Of a DNA stretch of 12,912 bases, positions 1 through 6,470 are shown piece by piece. This DNA comes from JAZGHN01 sp964496725 (lineage in GTDB: Bacteria; Chloroflexota; Dehalococcoidia; Dehalococcoidales; E44-bin46): positions 1 to 12,912 of the forward strand of contig CAZCAS010000032.1 of the NCBI GenBank assembly GCA_964496725.1, given 5' to 3'. Made by a program: the position numbers and the translations under genes. The notes beneath the pieces are model-generated. The model was not told the origin of the DNA, searched no databases, and worked only from the letters and a program-made list of their open reading frames with translations. How positions within the stretch are numbered: position 1 is the stretch's first letter; every line of letters starts with the position of its first letter.

Positions 1-554
1 AAATACCATAGGTCAGGGTTAGCCCTTAAGGTCGCCTCCTCAATATCTATATGGCATCTCCAGAGCCAGGTTTCACCGGGTTTTTTGAGGAGGTGGCTTA
101 ACCCCAGTGGCTGCGGGTCATGGACAAGCACTACCTCCGGTTTGTAATCGATAAGATTGGCTCTGGCACTTTCGGTGAGGGTGTCAACATAGCACTGCTT
201 CATCTCTTGAGTAAAGGTGCCCTCCATACCCTGTAGCAGGTTGTGCAGGCTTTTGGTACATTCAAAGTACTCCTCATTTCCCCGGATAACCTTCCATTCC
301 GCCTCTATACCCAGCGAGTTCAGGAGGGGGATAGAGCTAAAAAGCATCTCCGCCACCCCTCCCCCCTGGGCACTGGAGTTTAGCTCCAGCAGCTTTAGAC
401 CCTTCACCCTCTCCGCTGCCCTGTGTAGCCTCTCTATCTTCTCCTCGCCTACGATTGGGATGTAGGCTTCTACCGGGGGTGTGGAGAAGGGGGTGAAGTT
501 CTTTCTTTTACTGTATACCGTCCCGTCTGCCATTAAGGAAGGTTTGTCTGCCAT
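1..554 (-). CDS. treT: TreT-like trehalose synthase (glycosyltransferase family 4), 3' end cut by window edge
   Basis: The first ~184 codons of a leftward gene are present; the C-terminal part lies beyond position 1. Seen in the translation: LNSSAQGGGVAEML near residue 63, then a stretch ending in CTKSLHNLLQG, VHDPQPLGLSHLL and WLWRCHIDIEEA near the window edge. The HDPQP and WRCHID signatures are typical of trehalose glycosyltransferring synthase (TreT), which joins an NDP-glucose to glucose to make trehalose in the cytoplasm. The start at 554 is preferred because AAGGAA lies a suitable distance upstream. The in-frame ATG at 533 has no comparable site. It starts 9 bases after the stop of the nucleotidylyltransferase gene, so the two are probably co-transcribed, and that enzyme could supply the NDP-sugar donor. 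A related GT4 enzyme with another acceptor cannot be excluded without the C-terminus. Confidence 0.8.
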   Translation of the reverse strand, partial: MADKPSLMADGTVYSKRKNFTPFSTPPVEAYIPIVGEEKIERLHRAAERVKGLKLLELNSSAQGGGVAEMLFSSIPLLNSLGIEAEWKVIRGNEEYFECTKSLHNLLQGMEGTFTQEMKQCYVDTLTESARANLIDYKPEVVLVHDPQPLGLSHLLKKPGETWLWRCHIDIEEATLRANPDLWY

Positions 555-563
555 TCCGATTCC

Positions 564-1304
564 TTACCCTTGATGTCCCGCTTCAGGAGGCCTATCAAGC
601 ATAAACTGGTTCGCTCGCAAGAGGTCATCCTTGGTACCGATGTCAAACCACCACCCCTTAAGAGTATAGCTCGTAACCGGTTTGCCCATCTCAAGGAGCT
701 TCTGGATGGCGTCGGTTATCTCAAGCTCATCCCGCCCTGACGGCTCGGTGCGGGCAATCGCCTCGTGGATTTGGGGGGTGAAGAGGTAAACCCCAACCAG
801 GGCGAGGTTACTCTTTGGCGCCTTCGGTTTCTCGGTAAGGCGGACGACCTCTCCCTTCTTGTTAACCTCAGCCACCCCGAAGCGGCGTGGGTTGGACACT
901 TCTTTGAGGAGGATAAGGGCATCGGGGTGGTGGGTATTGAACTCCTCGATAAATTCTTTGACGCCATCCTCAATGAGGTTATCGCCTAAAAACATGAGGA
1001 AGGGGGAGTCGCCCAGAAAATCCCGAGCCATCTTTACCGCGTGAGCCAGACCAAGCGGCTCCGGCTGGACAATATAGGTGATGTGAGCGCCCCATCTTGA
1101 GCCGTCGCCCACCGCCCCTTTTATTTGTTGGCCGTTGTCTGGAGAGACGATGATGCCAATATCATTGATTCCTGCCTCTTCGAGCTGCTCCAGGACGTAG
1201 AACAAGATGGGCTTGTTGGCGATGGGCAGGAGTTGTTTCGCCGTAGTATTGGTAAGTGGTCTGAGCCTTGTTCCCTTGCCAGCGCACAAGACCAGCGCCT
1301 TCAT
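564..1304 (-). CDS. Sugar-1-phosphate nucleotidylyltransferase (glucose-1-phosphate thymidylyl-/uridylyltransferase type)
   Basis: A 246-residue cytoplasmic enzyme that activates a hexose 1-phosphate with an NTP to give an NDP-sugar and pyrophosphate. The N-terminal nucleotide-binding loop is clear (AGKGTRLRPLT, residues 8-18, followed by K23 in AKQLLP). It is followed by QPEPLGLAHAV (80-90) for base and sugar contacts, FLGDN with metal-binding D108, and a later LTEKPK motif before the LALVGVYLF strand. The protein is only the catalytic Rossmann-like domain. It lacks the left-handed beta-helix tail of long-form RmlA/GlmU-like enzymes and is a little shorter than RmlA of about 290 residues. 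The start codon overlaps the stop of the upstream isomerase gene in an ATGA arrangement, which implies translational coupling. Thymidylyltransferase is the nearest general match, but the NTP and sugar cannot be fixed from sequence. Next to a TreT-like gene, NDP-glucose is the natural product. Confidence 0.88.
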   Translation of the reverse strand: MKALVLCAGKGTRLRPLTNTTAKQLLPIANKPILFYVLEQLEEAGINDIGIIVSPDNGQQIKGAVGDGSRWGAHITYIVQPEPLGLAHAVKMARDFLGDSPFLMFLGDNLIEDGVKEFIEEFNTHHPDALILLKEVSNPRRFGVAEVNKKGEVVRLTEKPKAPKSNLALVGVYLFTPQIHEAIARTEPSGRDELEITDAIQKLLEMGKPVTSYTLKGWWFDIGTKDDLLRANQFMLDRPPEAGHQG

Positions 1305-2368
1305 TGCCTCTCCTGCGCCAGGTATTTCTTAACGAAGTCTATGGAGTCCACCGGGGTGGGGTCAATGCTATTTAGCATCGCCAGATAAAAGCTGACATAA
1401 TCACCGAAAAGAATCAGGCTCATCATCTGGGCGAGGGGGGTTTTTCCTCTAGCCCCCACCGGTTGGTGCTTGATTTTTGCCTTAGCCATTAGCCGGGCGG
1501 TAGCCTCATAGCGGAGCCGGTTTCGGGGGTTTAGTTGGCTGGAGTGCAGTAAGACGACAAAGACCTTATCCTTTACCTCGGTGGGGAGGTCGTAGCCAAC
1601 GACGGCGTTATGATTGAGCTCGGGGAAGAGCTCGAAGAAAGCCATGGTCTTGCTGTTCTCATTGAGCTGGGTCTTCCAGCGCCGGGCTACCTCGGAGAGA
1701 AACTCCGCCCCGTAGATTACCACCGCATGACGGTATAGCTTGGTCGCCAGTTGCTTTGCCGCATTAGAAGCCAGGGGCGTGGTTTCAATTAAGTCCTTGG
1801 CTAGTTTATTCAAAGTTTGCAGTCCTTCTTTTAGCTCTGCCGATTTACCCCTGAGCAAGCCAAGTTTTTGGAAAATGCCAAGCAGGGGGATGAAGCTGTG
1901 GGGGAAGGCGGCTCTCGGTGGTGCCTGGTAATCAATAACAAAGACGGGGATGCTCTCCTGTTCGGCTAGCCCTTTAAGCCTGCCGCCGGTGGTGAGCACC
2001 AGCTTTTTCGCCTTGGTCTTGAGGGACTGGGTGAAGGCGGATAGGGTCTCCTCGGTGTTCCCTGAATAGCTTGAGGCAATGACCAGGGTGTTCTCGTCAA
2101 TAAATGGGGGCAGGCTGTAATCGCGCTGTACCCAGACCGGTGCCTTGCTTTCCGCCAGGGCGAGCCGGCGGACAAAGTCCCCACCGATAGCTGAACCGCC
2201 CATTCCCAGAATAATAACCCGTTCTGTTTTCTTGTATTCTGGGGGGAGGTTAAAGCGCATAATCCTTTCCCATGCCTGCTGGCATTGCTCGGGGAATTCG
2301 TGCAGATGGGAAAGCATCCCCGAGCTGTCAGTCTGCTGGTACATCATAGGGTCATCCAGATTAACCAT
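1301..2368 (-). CDS. Bifunctional phosphoglucose/phosphomannose isomerase
   Basis: A 355-residue SIS-fold isomerase that interconverts fructose 6-phosphate with glucose 6-phosphate and mannose 6-phosphate. Seen: GMGGSAIGGD (residues 55-64), the sugar-phosphate loop SSYSGNTEE (99-107), E237 in QLNENSK and H253 in ELNHN. The 16-residue spacing of E237 and H253 matches the catalytic Glu/His pair known in archaeal members of this family. The C-terminal DPTPVDSIDFVKKYL is also characteristic. Length is normal for the family. The start at 2368 has GGAGGG at 2372-2377 just upstream, and an extended -10 promoter lies about 30 bases away. It is the first gene of the leftward sugar operon and overlaps the next gene by four bases. 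Its job is to move carbon between glycolysis and hexose-phosphate precursors. Confidence 0.9.
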   Translation of the reverse strand: MVNLDDPMMYQQTDSSGMLSHLHEFPEQCQQAWERIMRFNLPPEYKKTERVIILGMGGSAIGGDFVRRLALAESKAPVWVQRDYSLPPFIDENTLVIASSYSGNTEETLSAFTQSLKTKAKKLVLTTGGRLKGLAEQESIPVFVIDYQAPPRAAFPHSFIPLLGIFQKLGLLRGKSAELKEGLQTLNKLAKDLIETTPLASNAAKQLATKLYRHAVVIYGAEFLSEVARRWKTQLNENSKTMAFFELFPELNHNAVVGYDLPTEVKDKVFVVLLHSSQLNPRNRLRYEATARLMAKAKIKHQPVGARGKTPLAQMMSLILFGDYVSFYLAMLNSIDPTPVDSIDFVKKYLAQERQ

Positions 2369-2371
2369 GGT

Positions 2372-2377
2372 CCCTCC
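2372..2377 (-). promoter_or_regulatory. Ribosome binding site of the isomerase gene
   Basis: On the minus strand GGAGGG is followed by ACC and then the ATG at 2368. The match to the Shine-Dalgarno consensus is strong although the spacing is short. It supports this start over the nearby methionines at codons 8 and 9. Confidence 0.55.
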
Positions 2378-2396
2378 AAAATCGGTGGTGCCACCT

Positions 2397-2427
2397 ATTA
2401 TAGCATTCCACCGAGCGGCATCGCCAA
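2397..2427 (-). promoter_or_regulatory. Extended -10 promoter for the leftward sugar operon
   Basis: Reading leftward, TGCTATAAT contains a perfect TATAAT (2402 down to 2397) preceded by the extended -10 TG. A partial -35, TTGGCG (2427 down to 2422, four of six matches to TTGACA), lies 19 bases upstream, which is slightly long but tolerable with an extended -10. Predicted transcription start is near 2390, giving a leader of about 20 bases to the ATG at 2368. One copy of the ACCTATT motif (2393-2399) overlaps the downstream edge of the -10, and a second (2426-2432) overlaps the -35. Confidence 0.6.
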
Positions 2428-2496
2428 TAGGTTGTTGAGGGCTATTTGGGGTAGCTCATTATTCCTAATACCTATTTACTATAGTTGATGACCTAT

Positions 2497-2526
2497 TTGG
2501 GTGATTGTATCGGGAAGTAAGATAAT
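2497..2526 (+). promoter_or_regulatory. Possible weak rightward promoter of the pilus operon
   Basis: GATAAT at 2521-2526 matches the -10 consensus in five of six positions. TTGGGT at 2497-2502 is a poor -35 (three of six), 18 bases upstream. It would start transcription near 2533, about 45 bases before the ATG at 2577, and would place AATAGGT (2537-2543) in the early transcribed region. Another -10-like TATAGT at 2480-2485 has no convincing -35. A rightward promoter must exist somewhere in this interval, but the exact site is uncertain. Confidence 0.25.
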
Positions 2527-2576
2527 CTACAGTGGTAATAGGTAAGTTTAAGGTAGTTCAGAAGGTAGGGCAAAAT

Positions 2577-2606
2577 ATGGCGATTGACAAAATGGTGATT
2601 GACAAG
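2577..2606 (+). repeat. Tandem 15-base duplication at the start of the helix-turn-helix gene
   Basis: Positions 2577-2591 and 2592-2606 are identical at 13 of 15 bases. Both begin with ATG and both contain GATTGACAA, and they encode MAIDK followed by MVIDK. The result is two consecutive in-frame start codons with the same downstream context. Each copy also contains TTGACA, a perfect -35 hexamer, but no matching -10 lies at 16-18 bases from either. Confidence 0.7.
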
Positions 2607-2825
2607 AATCTTGACCCTATGCTAACCGCAAGCGATGTCGCTCGTCTTCTTAACGTGCATCTGAACACGGTGAGGCGGTGGAGTAATCAGGGGGTGCTGA
2701 GGGCGTACCGCATCGGCTCCCGGGGGGACCGGAGGTTCAGGCAGGAGGATATTGCTTACTTCCTGTCCCAGGAGAATAGGATAGCTAATGGTCAGAGAAG
2801 GGTCCCCGTTGGAGGGCCAAGATAA
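2577..2825 (+). CDS. Small excisionase/MerR-like helix-turn-helix DNA-binding protein
   Basis: An 82-residue protein made almost entirely of one winged-helix domain. LTASDVARLLNVHLNTVRRW (16-35) is the helix-turn-helix, and VLRAYRIGSRGDRRFRQEDI (40-59) forms the wing and following helix. This pattern fits the HTH_17/excisionase-like group that includes MerR N-termini. There is no effector or dimerisation domain; after DIAYFLSQ only a basic 17-residue tail remains. The start at 2577 is preferred to the upstream GTG at 2532, which has no ribosome site; ATGs at 2592 and 2619 would also leave the domain complete. The gene overlaps the start of pilB by 38 bases in a different frame, so the two are probably translated together. 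A role as local regulator of the pilus or sugar operon is inferred from position. It may instead work with the nuclease-like domains of the adjoining ATPase. Confidence 0.75.
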   Translation: MAIDKMVIDKNLDPMLTASDVARLLNVHLNTVRRWSNQGVLRAYRIGSRGDRRFRQEDIAYFLSQENRIANGQRRVPVGGPR

Positions 2826-5235
2826 ACACCTGCCTAATTTGAGAGCAGAAATGGACAATTTGAAGCAGGAAGACGGCGGAAAGACCAGCCATACCGTGGA
2901 TATTTACCGTTTGGCGAATTGGCCTATACCTGAGTGGCTGGGGGTGAAGGGTAAAATGCGCCAATTAGAGATGGGCTCGGAATTAAAAGCCCAGGTTGAG
3001 GAGTATTTGCGTAAGCTGGGCTATGAGGTAGCTCAGGGGGCTAAACTCACCGGGAAGTCAGGGGTTGAGCATATCTTTGATATGCTCGCCCGAAAGGATG
3101 ACGGCTTTACCACCAACACCCTAGCCATCTGCTTTGCCCCTGGGGGTGATAGGGAGGTGGAGGTGGGCACTATCTTTAGATTCGCCAACAAAGCCTACGA
3201 TACCGGCATCCTTAGCCGGATGCTTATTTCCGTCCCTGGACTCAGTCAGGAGGCAAAACAGTTAGCCCAGAAGCAGCGAATAAAGGTCATTGAGAAGGAG
3301 CAAATAGCGACCTTACTGGAGTTAAAGCCGACGCCGCCAGTTAAGCCGGAGGCACCCTTTAAGTTTGAGACAAAGGAGCAACTGGCTGAATCCTTGACCA
3401 ATCTCGGCTATAAGGTTGAGAAGAACGCTAAGGTTAAGGGCAAGTCCGGGGTGGAATATACCTTTGATGTAATTGCTTATTCTGATAGCGACCAGGTCGG
3501 TCAGAGCCTGGGTATAGATTTCCTCACCGGTAAGGAAGAGGTAACCCTGGAGCAGGTATCCTTGTTTGACACCAAGGCTTATGAGGCTGGCGTTGATGAT
3601 AAGGTCATCGTTGTCTCGCCGCGGCTTAGTCCTGAGGCAGGGCAATTTGCCCAGCACCAGGGGATAAGGGTCCTTGAGGCAGGTAAAAAAATTGTCCCCC
3701 AGCCGCCCAAGTCGGAAAAGCCAGCGACTCCGGCGGCTGAGTTTCGCCCCATGCCCATTAAGCAGGCGCCTCAGCCTGAAGCATTGCAATTAATCCCTGA
3801 GGTGATGGCGAGGAAGTATAATGCTATCCCTCTGGAGGTGTCCGGTGATACCCTCCAGGTAGCTATGGCTGACCCCACCGACATCTTTGCCCTGGAGGCT
3901 TTCTCCGCCCTGTGCCGGATGAGGATTAAACCTATAGCTGCCAGCGCCAAAGAAGTCCGTGACGCTATAGACTTTAACTACAAAAGCTATGGCGAGATTG
4001 AAAAGCAGCTTGCCCGTATCACTATCCCCCCTGAGATAGCTGGTGAGAAGCTTGTCGCTAGTTCTGATACTGATGCTCCTCTGGCTCAAGCCCTCAACCT
4101 TATCGTTGAGGAAGCAGTTAAAGCCCGTTCCTCTGACATCCATATTGAGCCTGAAGAGGACAGGTTAAGGGTGCGTTACCGCATTGATGGTACCCTCCAT
4201 GACCTCATGTCTCTACCCCTCAGCATACATCTGGCTCTTATTTCCCGAATCAAAATCCTGTCTGATTTGAATATTGCCGACCGCCATCGTCCTCAGGATG
4301 GTCAGTTTACCATTAAGAGCCAGGGGCGGGATATAGATGTGAGGGTGGCTACCACGCCCACGGTTAATGGTGAGATGGCAGAGCTGCGCCTTCTGGATAA
4401 GTCAATGGCTACTCTGGAACTGTCTGAGCTTGGCATGTTACCGGATTGTCTGGCAGCGTATCAAGCCATGCTCAAGGTTCCCTACGGCATGATTGTGACC
4501 AGCGGTCCAACCGGAGCCGGTAAGACTACCACCATGTATGCCTCAATCAATTCCCTTGACTGTCTGGGGAGAAACGTCATTACCATTGAGGACCCGGCTG
4601 AGTACCGCTTTAAGGATATTAATCAGATTCAGGTTAATCCTCAGGCTGGTATAACCTTTGCTGCTGGACTGAGGTCTATACTTCGTCTTGACCCCGATGT
4701 GATAATGATCGGTGAGATACGTGATGCTGAAACAGCTAATATAGCGATTCAAGCCGCCTTGACCGGACATCTAATGATGTCTTCGGTCCATGCCAGCGAT
4801 GCCGCTGGTGTGCTCTCAAGGCTGCTTGACCTTGGTATAGAGCCCTTCCTCGTTGCCTCGGCGGTTATTGGTGTTGTCGCCCAGCGAATGGTGCGCCGCA
4901 TTTGCCTTGATTGTAGTCATCTTATTGAAGTTCCGATAGTGGAGCAGATGGCTTACGAAAAGGAAATGGGGGAAAAGCGGACGGAATTTTTCTATGGTAC
5001 TGGTTGCAAGTCATGTGCTTATACCGGTTATCTGGGTCGGACGGGGCTCTTTGAGCTTCTGACGATAACTGACAGTATAAGGGCACTGGTTACCAGCCGG
5101 GCGAGCACTAGCCAGATGCGGGCTCAAGCAGTTAAGGACGGCATGGTAACGATGATGACTGATGGTATGCGTAAGGTGAAGGCAGGTATTACTACCCCCT
5201 CTGAGGTCTTGCGCACTGCCTTCTCTCCAGACTAG
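2788..5235 (+). CDS. pilB: PilB/GspE-type pilus extension ATPase with duplicated N-terminal nuclease-like domains
   Basis: An 815-residue cytoplasmic ATPase that powers pilus polymerisation; typical PilB is about 570 residues. Two homologous domains (about 62-171 and 192-303, offset 129) resemble degenerate Mrr/PD-(D/E)XK endonucleases. An MshEN-type domain follows (about 330-403), then the secretion-ATPase core. The core has KARSSDIHIEPEEDRLRVRY (Asp box), Walker A GPTGAGKTTT (573-582), Walker B DPDVIMIGEIRD (635-646), His box GHLMMSSVHASDA, and the four zinc-binding cysteines C706/C709 and C740/C743 that mark extension rather than retraction ATPases. The start at 2788 overlaps the helix-turn-helix gene and has AGG-type ribosome-site sequence upstream. 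ATG at 2851 or 2956 would also keep every domain. pilC follows after 11 bases. PilB assignment is firm; the N-terminal domain identity is moderate. Confidence 0.92.
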   Translation: MVREGSPLEGQDKHLPNLRAEMDNLKQEDGGKTSHTVDIYRLANWPIPEWLGVKGKMRQLEMGSELKAQVEEYLRKLGYEVAQGAKLTGKSGVEHIFDMLARKDDGFTTNTLAICFAPGGDREVEVGTIFRFANKAYDTGILSRMLISVPGLSQEAKQLAQKQRIKVIEKEQIATLLELKPTPPVKPEAPFKFETKEQLAESLTNLGYKVEKNAKVKGKSGVEYTFDVIAYSDSDQVGQSLGIDFLTGKEEVTLEQVSLFDTKAYEAGVDDKVIVVSPRLSPEAGQFAQHQGIRVLEAGKKIVPQPPKSEKPATPAAEFRPMPIKQAPQPEALQLIPEVMARKYNAIPLEVSGDTLQVAMADPTDIFALEAFSALCRMRIKPIAASAKEVRDAIDFNYKSYGEIEKQLARITIPPEIAGEKLVASSDTDAPLAQALNLIVEEAVKARSSDIHIEPEEDRLRVRYRIDGTLHDLMSLPLSIHLALISRIKILSDLNIADRHRPQDGQFTIKSQGRDIDVRVATTPTVNGEMAELRLLDKSMATLELSELGMLPDCLAAYQAMLKVPYGMIVTSGPTGAGKTTTMYASINSLDCLGRNVITIEDPAEYRFKDINQIQVNPQAGITFAAGLRSILRLDPDVIMIGEIRDAETANIAIQAALTGHLMMSSVHASDAAGVLSRLLDLGIEPFLVASAVIGVVAQRMVRRICLDCSHLIEVPIVEQMAYEKEMGEKRTEFFYGTGCKSCAYTGYLGRTGLFELLTITDSIRALVTSRASTSQMRAQAVKDGMVTMMTDGMRKVKAGITTPSEVLRTAFSPD
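2971..3696 (+). repeat. Protein-level tandem duplication of a PD-(D/E)XK-like domain inside pilB
   Basis: Copy 1 (residues 62-171) and copy 2 (192-303) share LGYEV/LGYKV, GKSGVEHIFDML/GKSGVEYTFDVI, FANKAYDTGI/FDTKAYEAGV and LSQEAKQLAQKQRIKVIE/LSPEAGQFAQHQGIRVLE in the same order. The conserved GxE-FD core resembles the first acidic motif of Mrr-like restriction-endonuclease domains. The strand where the nucleases carry ExK reads LAICFA in copy 1 and LGIDFLTG in copy 2, so neither shows a complete active site. DNA-level similarity is low, so the duplication is old. Confidence 0.6.
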
Positions 5236-5237
5236 GT

Positions 5238-5242
5238 GGAGG
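5238..5242 (+). promoter_or_regulatory. Ribosome binding site of pilC
   Basis: GGAGG lies four bases before the ATG at 5247, directly after the pilB stop codon. It fixes the pilC start and shows that pilC is translated from the pilB transcript. Confidence 0.7.
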
Positions 5243-5246
5243 TTCG

Positions 5247-6458
5247 ATGGATTACCAGTATATAGCTTATACGGATGACAGAAGATTGGTCAGGGGCAAG
5301 CTCGCAGCTGACACCGAGGAAGCCGCCACCAATCTATTAAGTTATGGTGGCTATCAGGTGGTCAGCCTCAAGGTGGTAACTCCCTTTTTCGATACCACCA
5401 AGCTGCGGGCTCGCTTTTCCCGGGTAAAGACCAAGGAAATAATAATGTTTTCCCGTCAGTTAGCTTTGCTCCTTGAGTCTGGCACTGACATCGTTACTTC
5501 TTTAGACCTCCTGCAAGGTCAGGTAACAAACCCCAACCTTAAGAGGGTGATTGGCGAAGTAGCCGCTGACATTCGTGGTGGCAGCTCATTGTCATCGGCG
5601 ATGAGCCGGCATCCCCGGGCTTTCCCTGAGATATACTATCGGACAATAGCCGCTGGTGAGCAGGGTGGTAACCTGAGCGTGGTGCTGAGGCAAATGGCTG
5701 ACTATCTGGAGAGGGGAGTTGACACCCAGAAGAAGCTTAAAAGTGCCCTTACCTATCCCATTATGCTGGCTGTTGTCGGTGTAATAGTGGTAAGCATACT
5801 TGTCACCTTTGTTATGCCTTCATTTGTTTCCCTGTACAGTGCCTTCGGTGCTGAGTTGCCTCTAACAACGAGGATGGTTATCGGCTTGGCTGACTGGCTT
5901 ATGAATAACGGTCTTTATCTTCTGCTTGGGTTTATAGCCGTTGCCGCCATTGGCTATATCTATAGCCGAACGCCAGCCGGCAGGTACCAGAAGGATAGAT
6001 TACTACTCACCTTACCGGTAATTGGGCGAGTCAATCAGCTTAACGAGCTTTCCCGCTGTTGCCGAACTATAGCCCTTCTCTTCAGGGTCGGCTTGCCCTT
6101 GCCTGAAATCTTGACCCAGGCTCTTCGCAGCACTAATAACAAGGTTATGGTCAATGCGCTGACTGATACTCAGCAGGAGTTGATTCGGGGTGAAGGCTTA
6201 TTCAAACCTATGGCAAAGAATGCCGTGTTTTTGCCTTTGATGGTGCAGATGGTGGGGGTTGGTGAGGAAACCGGTAACCTGGATAATACACTGACCACTG
6301 TAGCCCAGAGCTATGAGGTCGAGGCTGATGACAAGATGAGTGCCGCCATTGGGCTTATTCAGCCGGCTCTGGTGGTAATTATCGCCATAGCCATTGGCTT
6401 CCTTGCCGTATCCTTGCTTTCAGCCATGTATTCTATCTATGGGCAGGTCAATTTTTAG
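5247..6458 (+). CDS. pilC: PilC/GspF-type inner-membrane platform protein
   Basis: A 403-residue integral membrane protein on which PilB and PilT act to add or remove pilin subunits; length is normal for PilC. It has a short N-terminal domain (MDYQYIAYTDDRRLVRGKLA, then a GGYQVVSLKVV strand) and two GspF repeats. The first carries FSRQLALLLESGTDIVTSLD (68-87) and GEQGGNL (137-143). The second has the equivalent GVGEETGNLDNTL motif. Three hydrophobic segments are seen near 171-191, 216-238 and 368-392, giving the usual PilC topology. It sits between pilB and the pilin genes. Its stop codon overlaps the ribosome site of the next gene. Confidence 0.94.
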   Translation: MDYQYIAYTDDRRLVRGKLAADTEEAATNLLSYGGYQVVSLKVVTPFFDTTKLRARFSRVKTKEIIMFSRQLALLLESGTDIVTSLDLLQGQVTNPNLKRVIGEVAADIRGGSSLSSAMSRHPRAFPEIYYRTIAAGEQGGNLSVVLRQMADYLERGVDTQKKLKSALTYPIMLAVVGVIVVSILVTFVMPSFVSLYSAFGAELPLTTRMVIGLADWLMNNGLYLLLGFIAVAAIGYIYSRTPAGRYQKDRLLLTLPVIGRVNQLNELSRCCRTIALLFRVGLPLPEILTQALRSTNNKVMVNALTDTQQELIRGEGLFKPMAKNAVFLPLMVQMVGVGEETGNLDNTLTTVAQSYEVEADDKMSAAIGLIQPALVVIIAIAIGFLAVSLLSAMYSIYGQVNF

Positions 6459-6461
6459 GAG
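6457..6461 (+). promoter_or_regulatory. Ribosome binding site that favours the 6471 start
   Basis: AGGAG overlaps the pilC stop codon. It directly abuts an ATG at 6462, too close for initiation, but lies nine bases before the in-frame ATG at 6471. The later start is therefore preferred, giving a six-residue prepilin leader. Confidence 0.55.
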
Positions 6462-6470
6462 ATGAGGTTG

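Larger units (their letters stand above)
2393..2543. promoter_or_regulatory. Cluster of five ACCTATT/AATAGGT 7-mers: candidate operator array
   Basis: Exact copies of ACCTATT occur at 2393-2399, 2470-2476 and 2491-2497. Exact copies of its complement AATAGGT occur at 2426-2432 and 2537-2543. Start-to-start distances are 33, 44, 21 and 46 bases, mostly near whole helical turns. A longer direct repeat, CTATTTGGG, occurs at 2442-2450 and 2493-2501. All lie in the 208-base divergent intergenic region, and two copies overlap the leftward promoter. A given 7-mer is expected far less than once on both strands of such a stretch, so a binding-site array is the simplest reading. The binding protein is unknown; the helix-turn-helix protein encoded immediately downstream is an obvious candidate by position only. 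Confidence 0.5.

Noticed and set aside
217..465. Rightward 82-codon open frame opposite the TreT-like gene.
   Set aside because: Low-complexity Ser/Pro-rich translation with no recognisable domain, fully antisense to a gene with clear family motifs.
564..1304. Nucleotidylyltransferase looked truncated because it lacks the C-terminal beta-helix of long-form relatives.
   Set aside because: Short single-domain forms are normal in this family, and the stop is followed at once by the next gene in an intact operon.
2532..2576. Earlier GTG start for the helix-turn-helix gene, adding 15 residues.
   Set aside because: There is no ribosome site before 2532, the added residues match nothing in the domain, and the stretch contains one of the ACCTATT-type sites. 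ATG at 2577 is preferred.
2584..2604. Two perfect TTGACA hexamers that look like -35 elements.
   Set aside because: Neither has a credible -10 at 16-18 bases; the sequences there are AATCTT and GCTAAC. They are a by-product of the 15-base coding duplication.
2722..2788. Possible programmed frameshift at a run of six G (2722-2727) joining the helix-turn-helix protein to PilB in one chain.
   Set aside because: The pilB frame has a TAG stop at 2782-2784, just before its first ATG at 2788, so a shift at the G run could not read through. The overlap is better explained by coupled translation.
3322..3789. Leftward 155-codon open frame inside pilB.
   Set aside because: Antisense to the conserved duplicated domain, with no ribosome site or recognisable motifs; it is a shadow of the coding strand.
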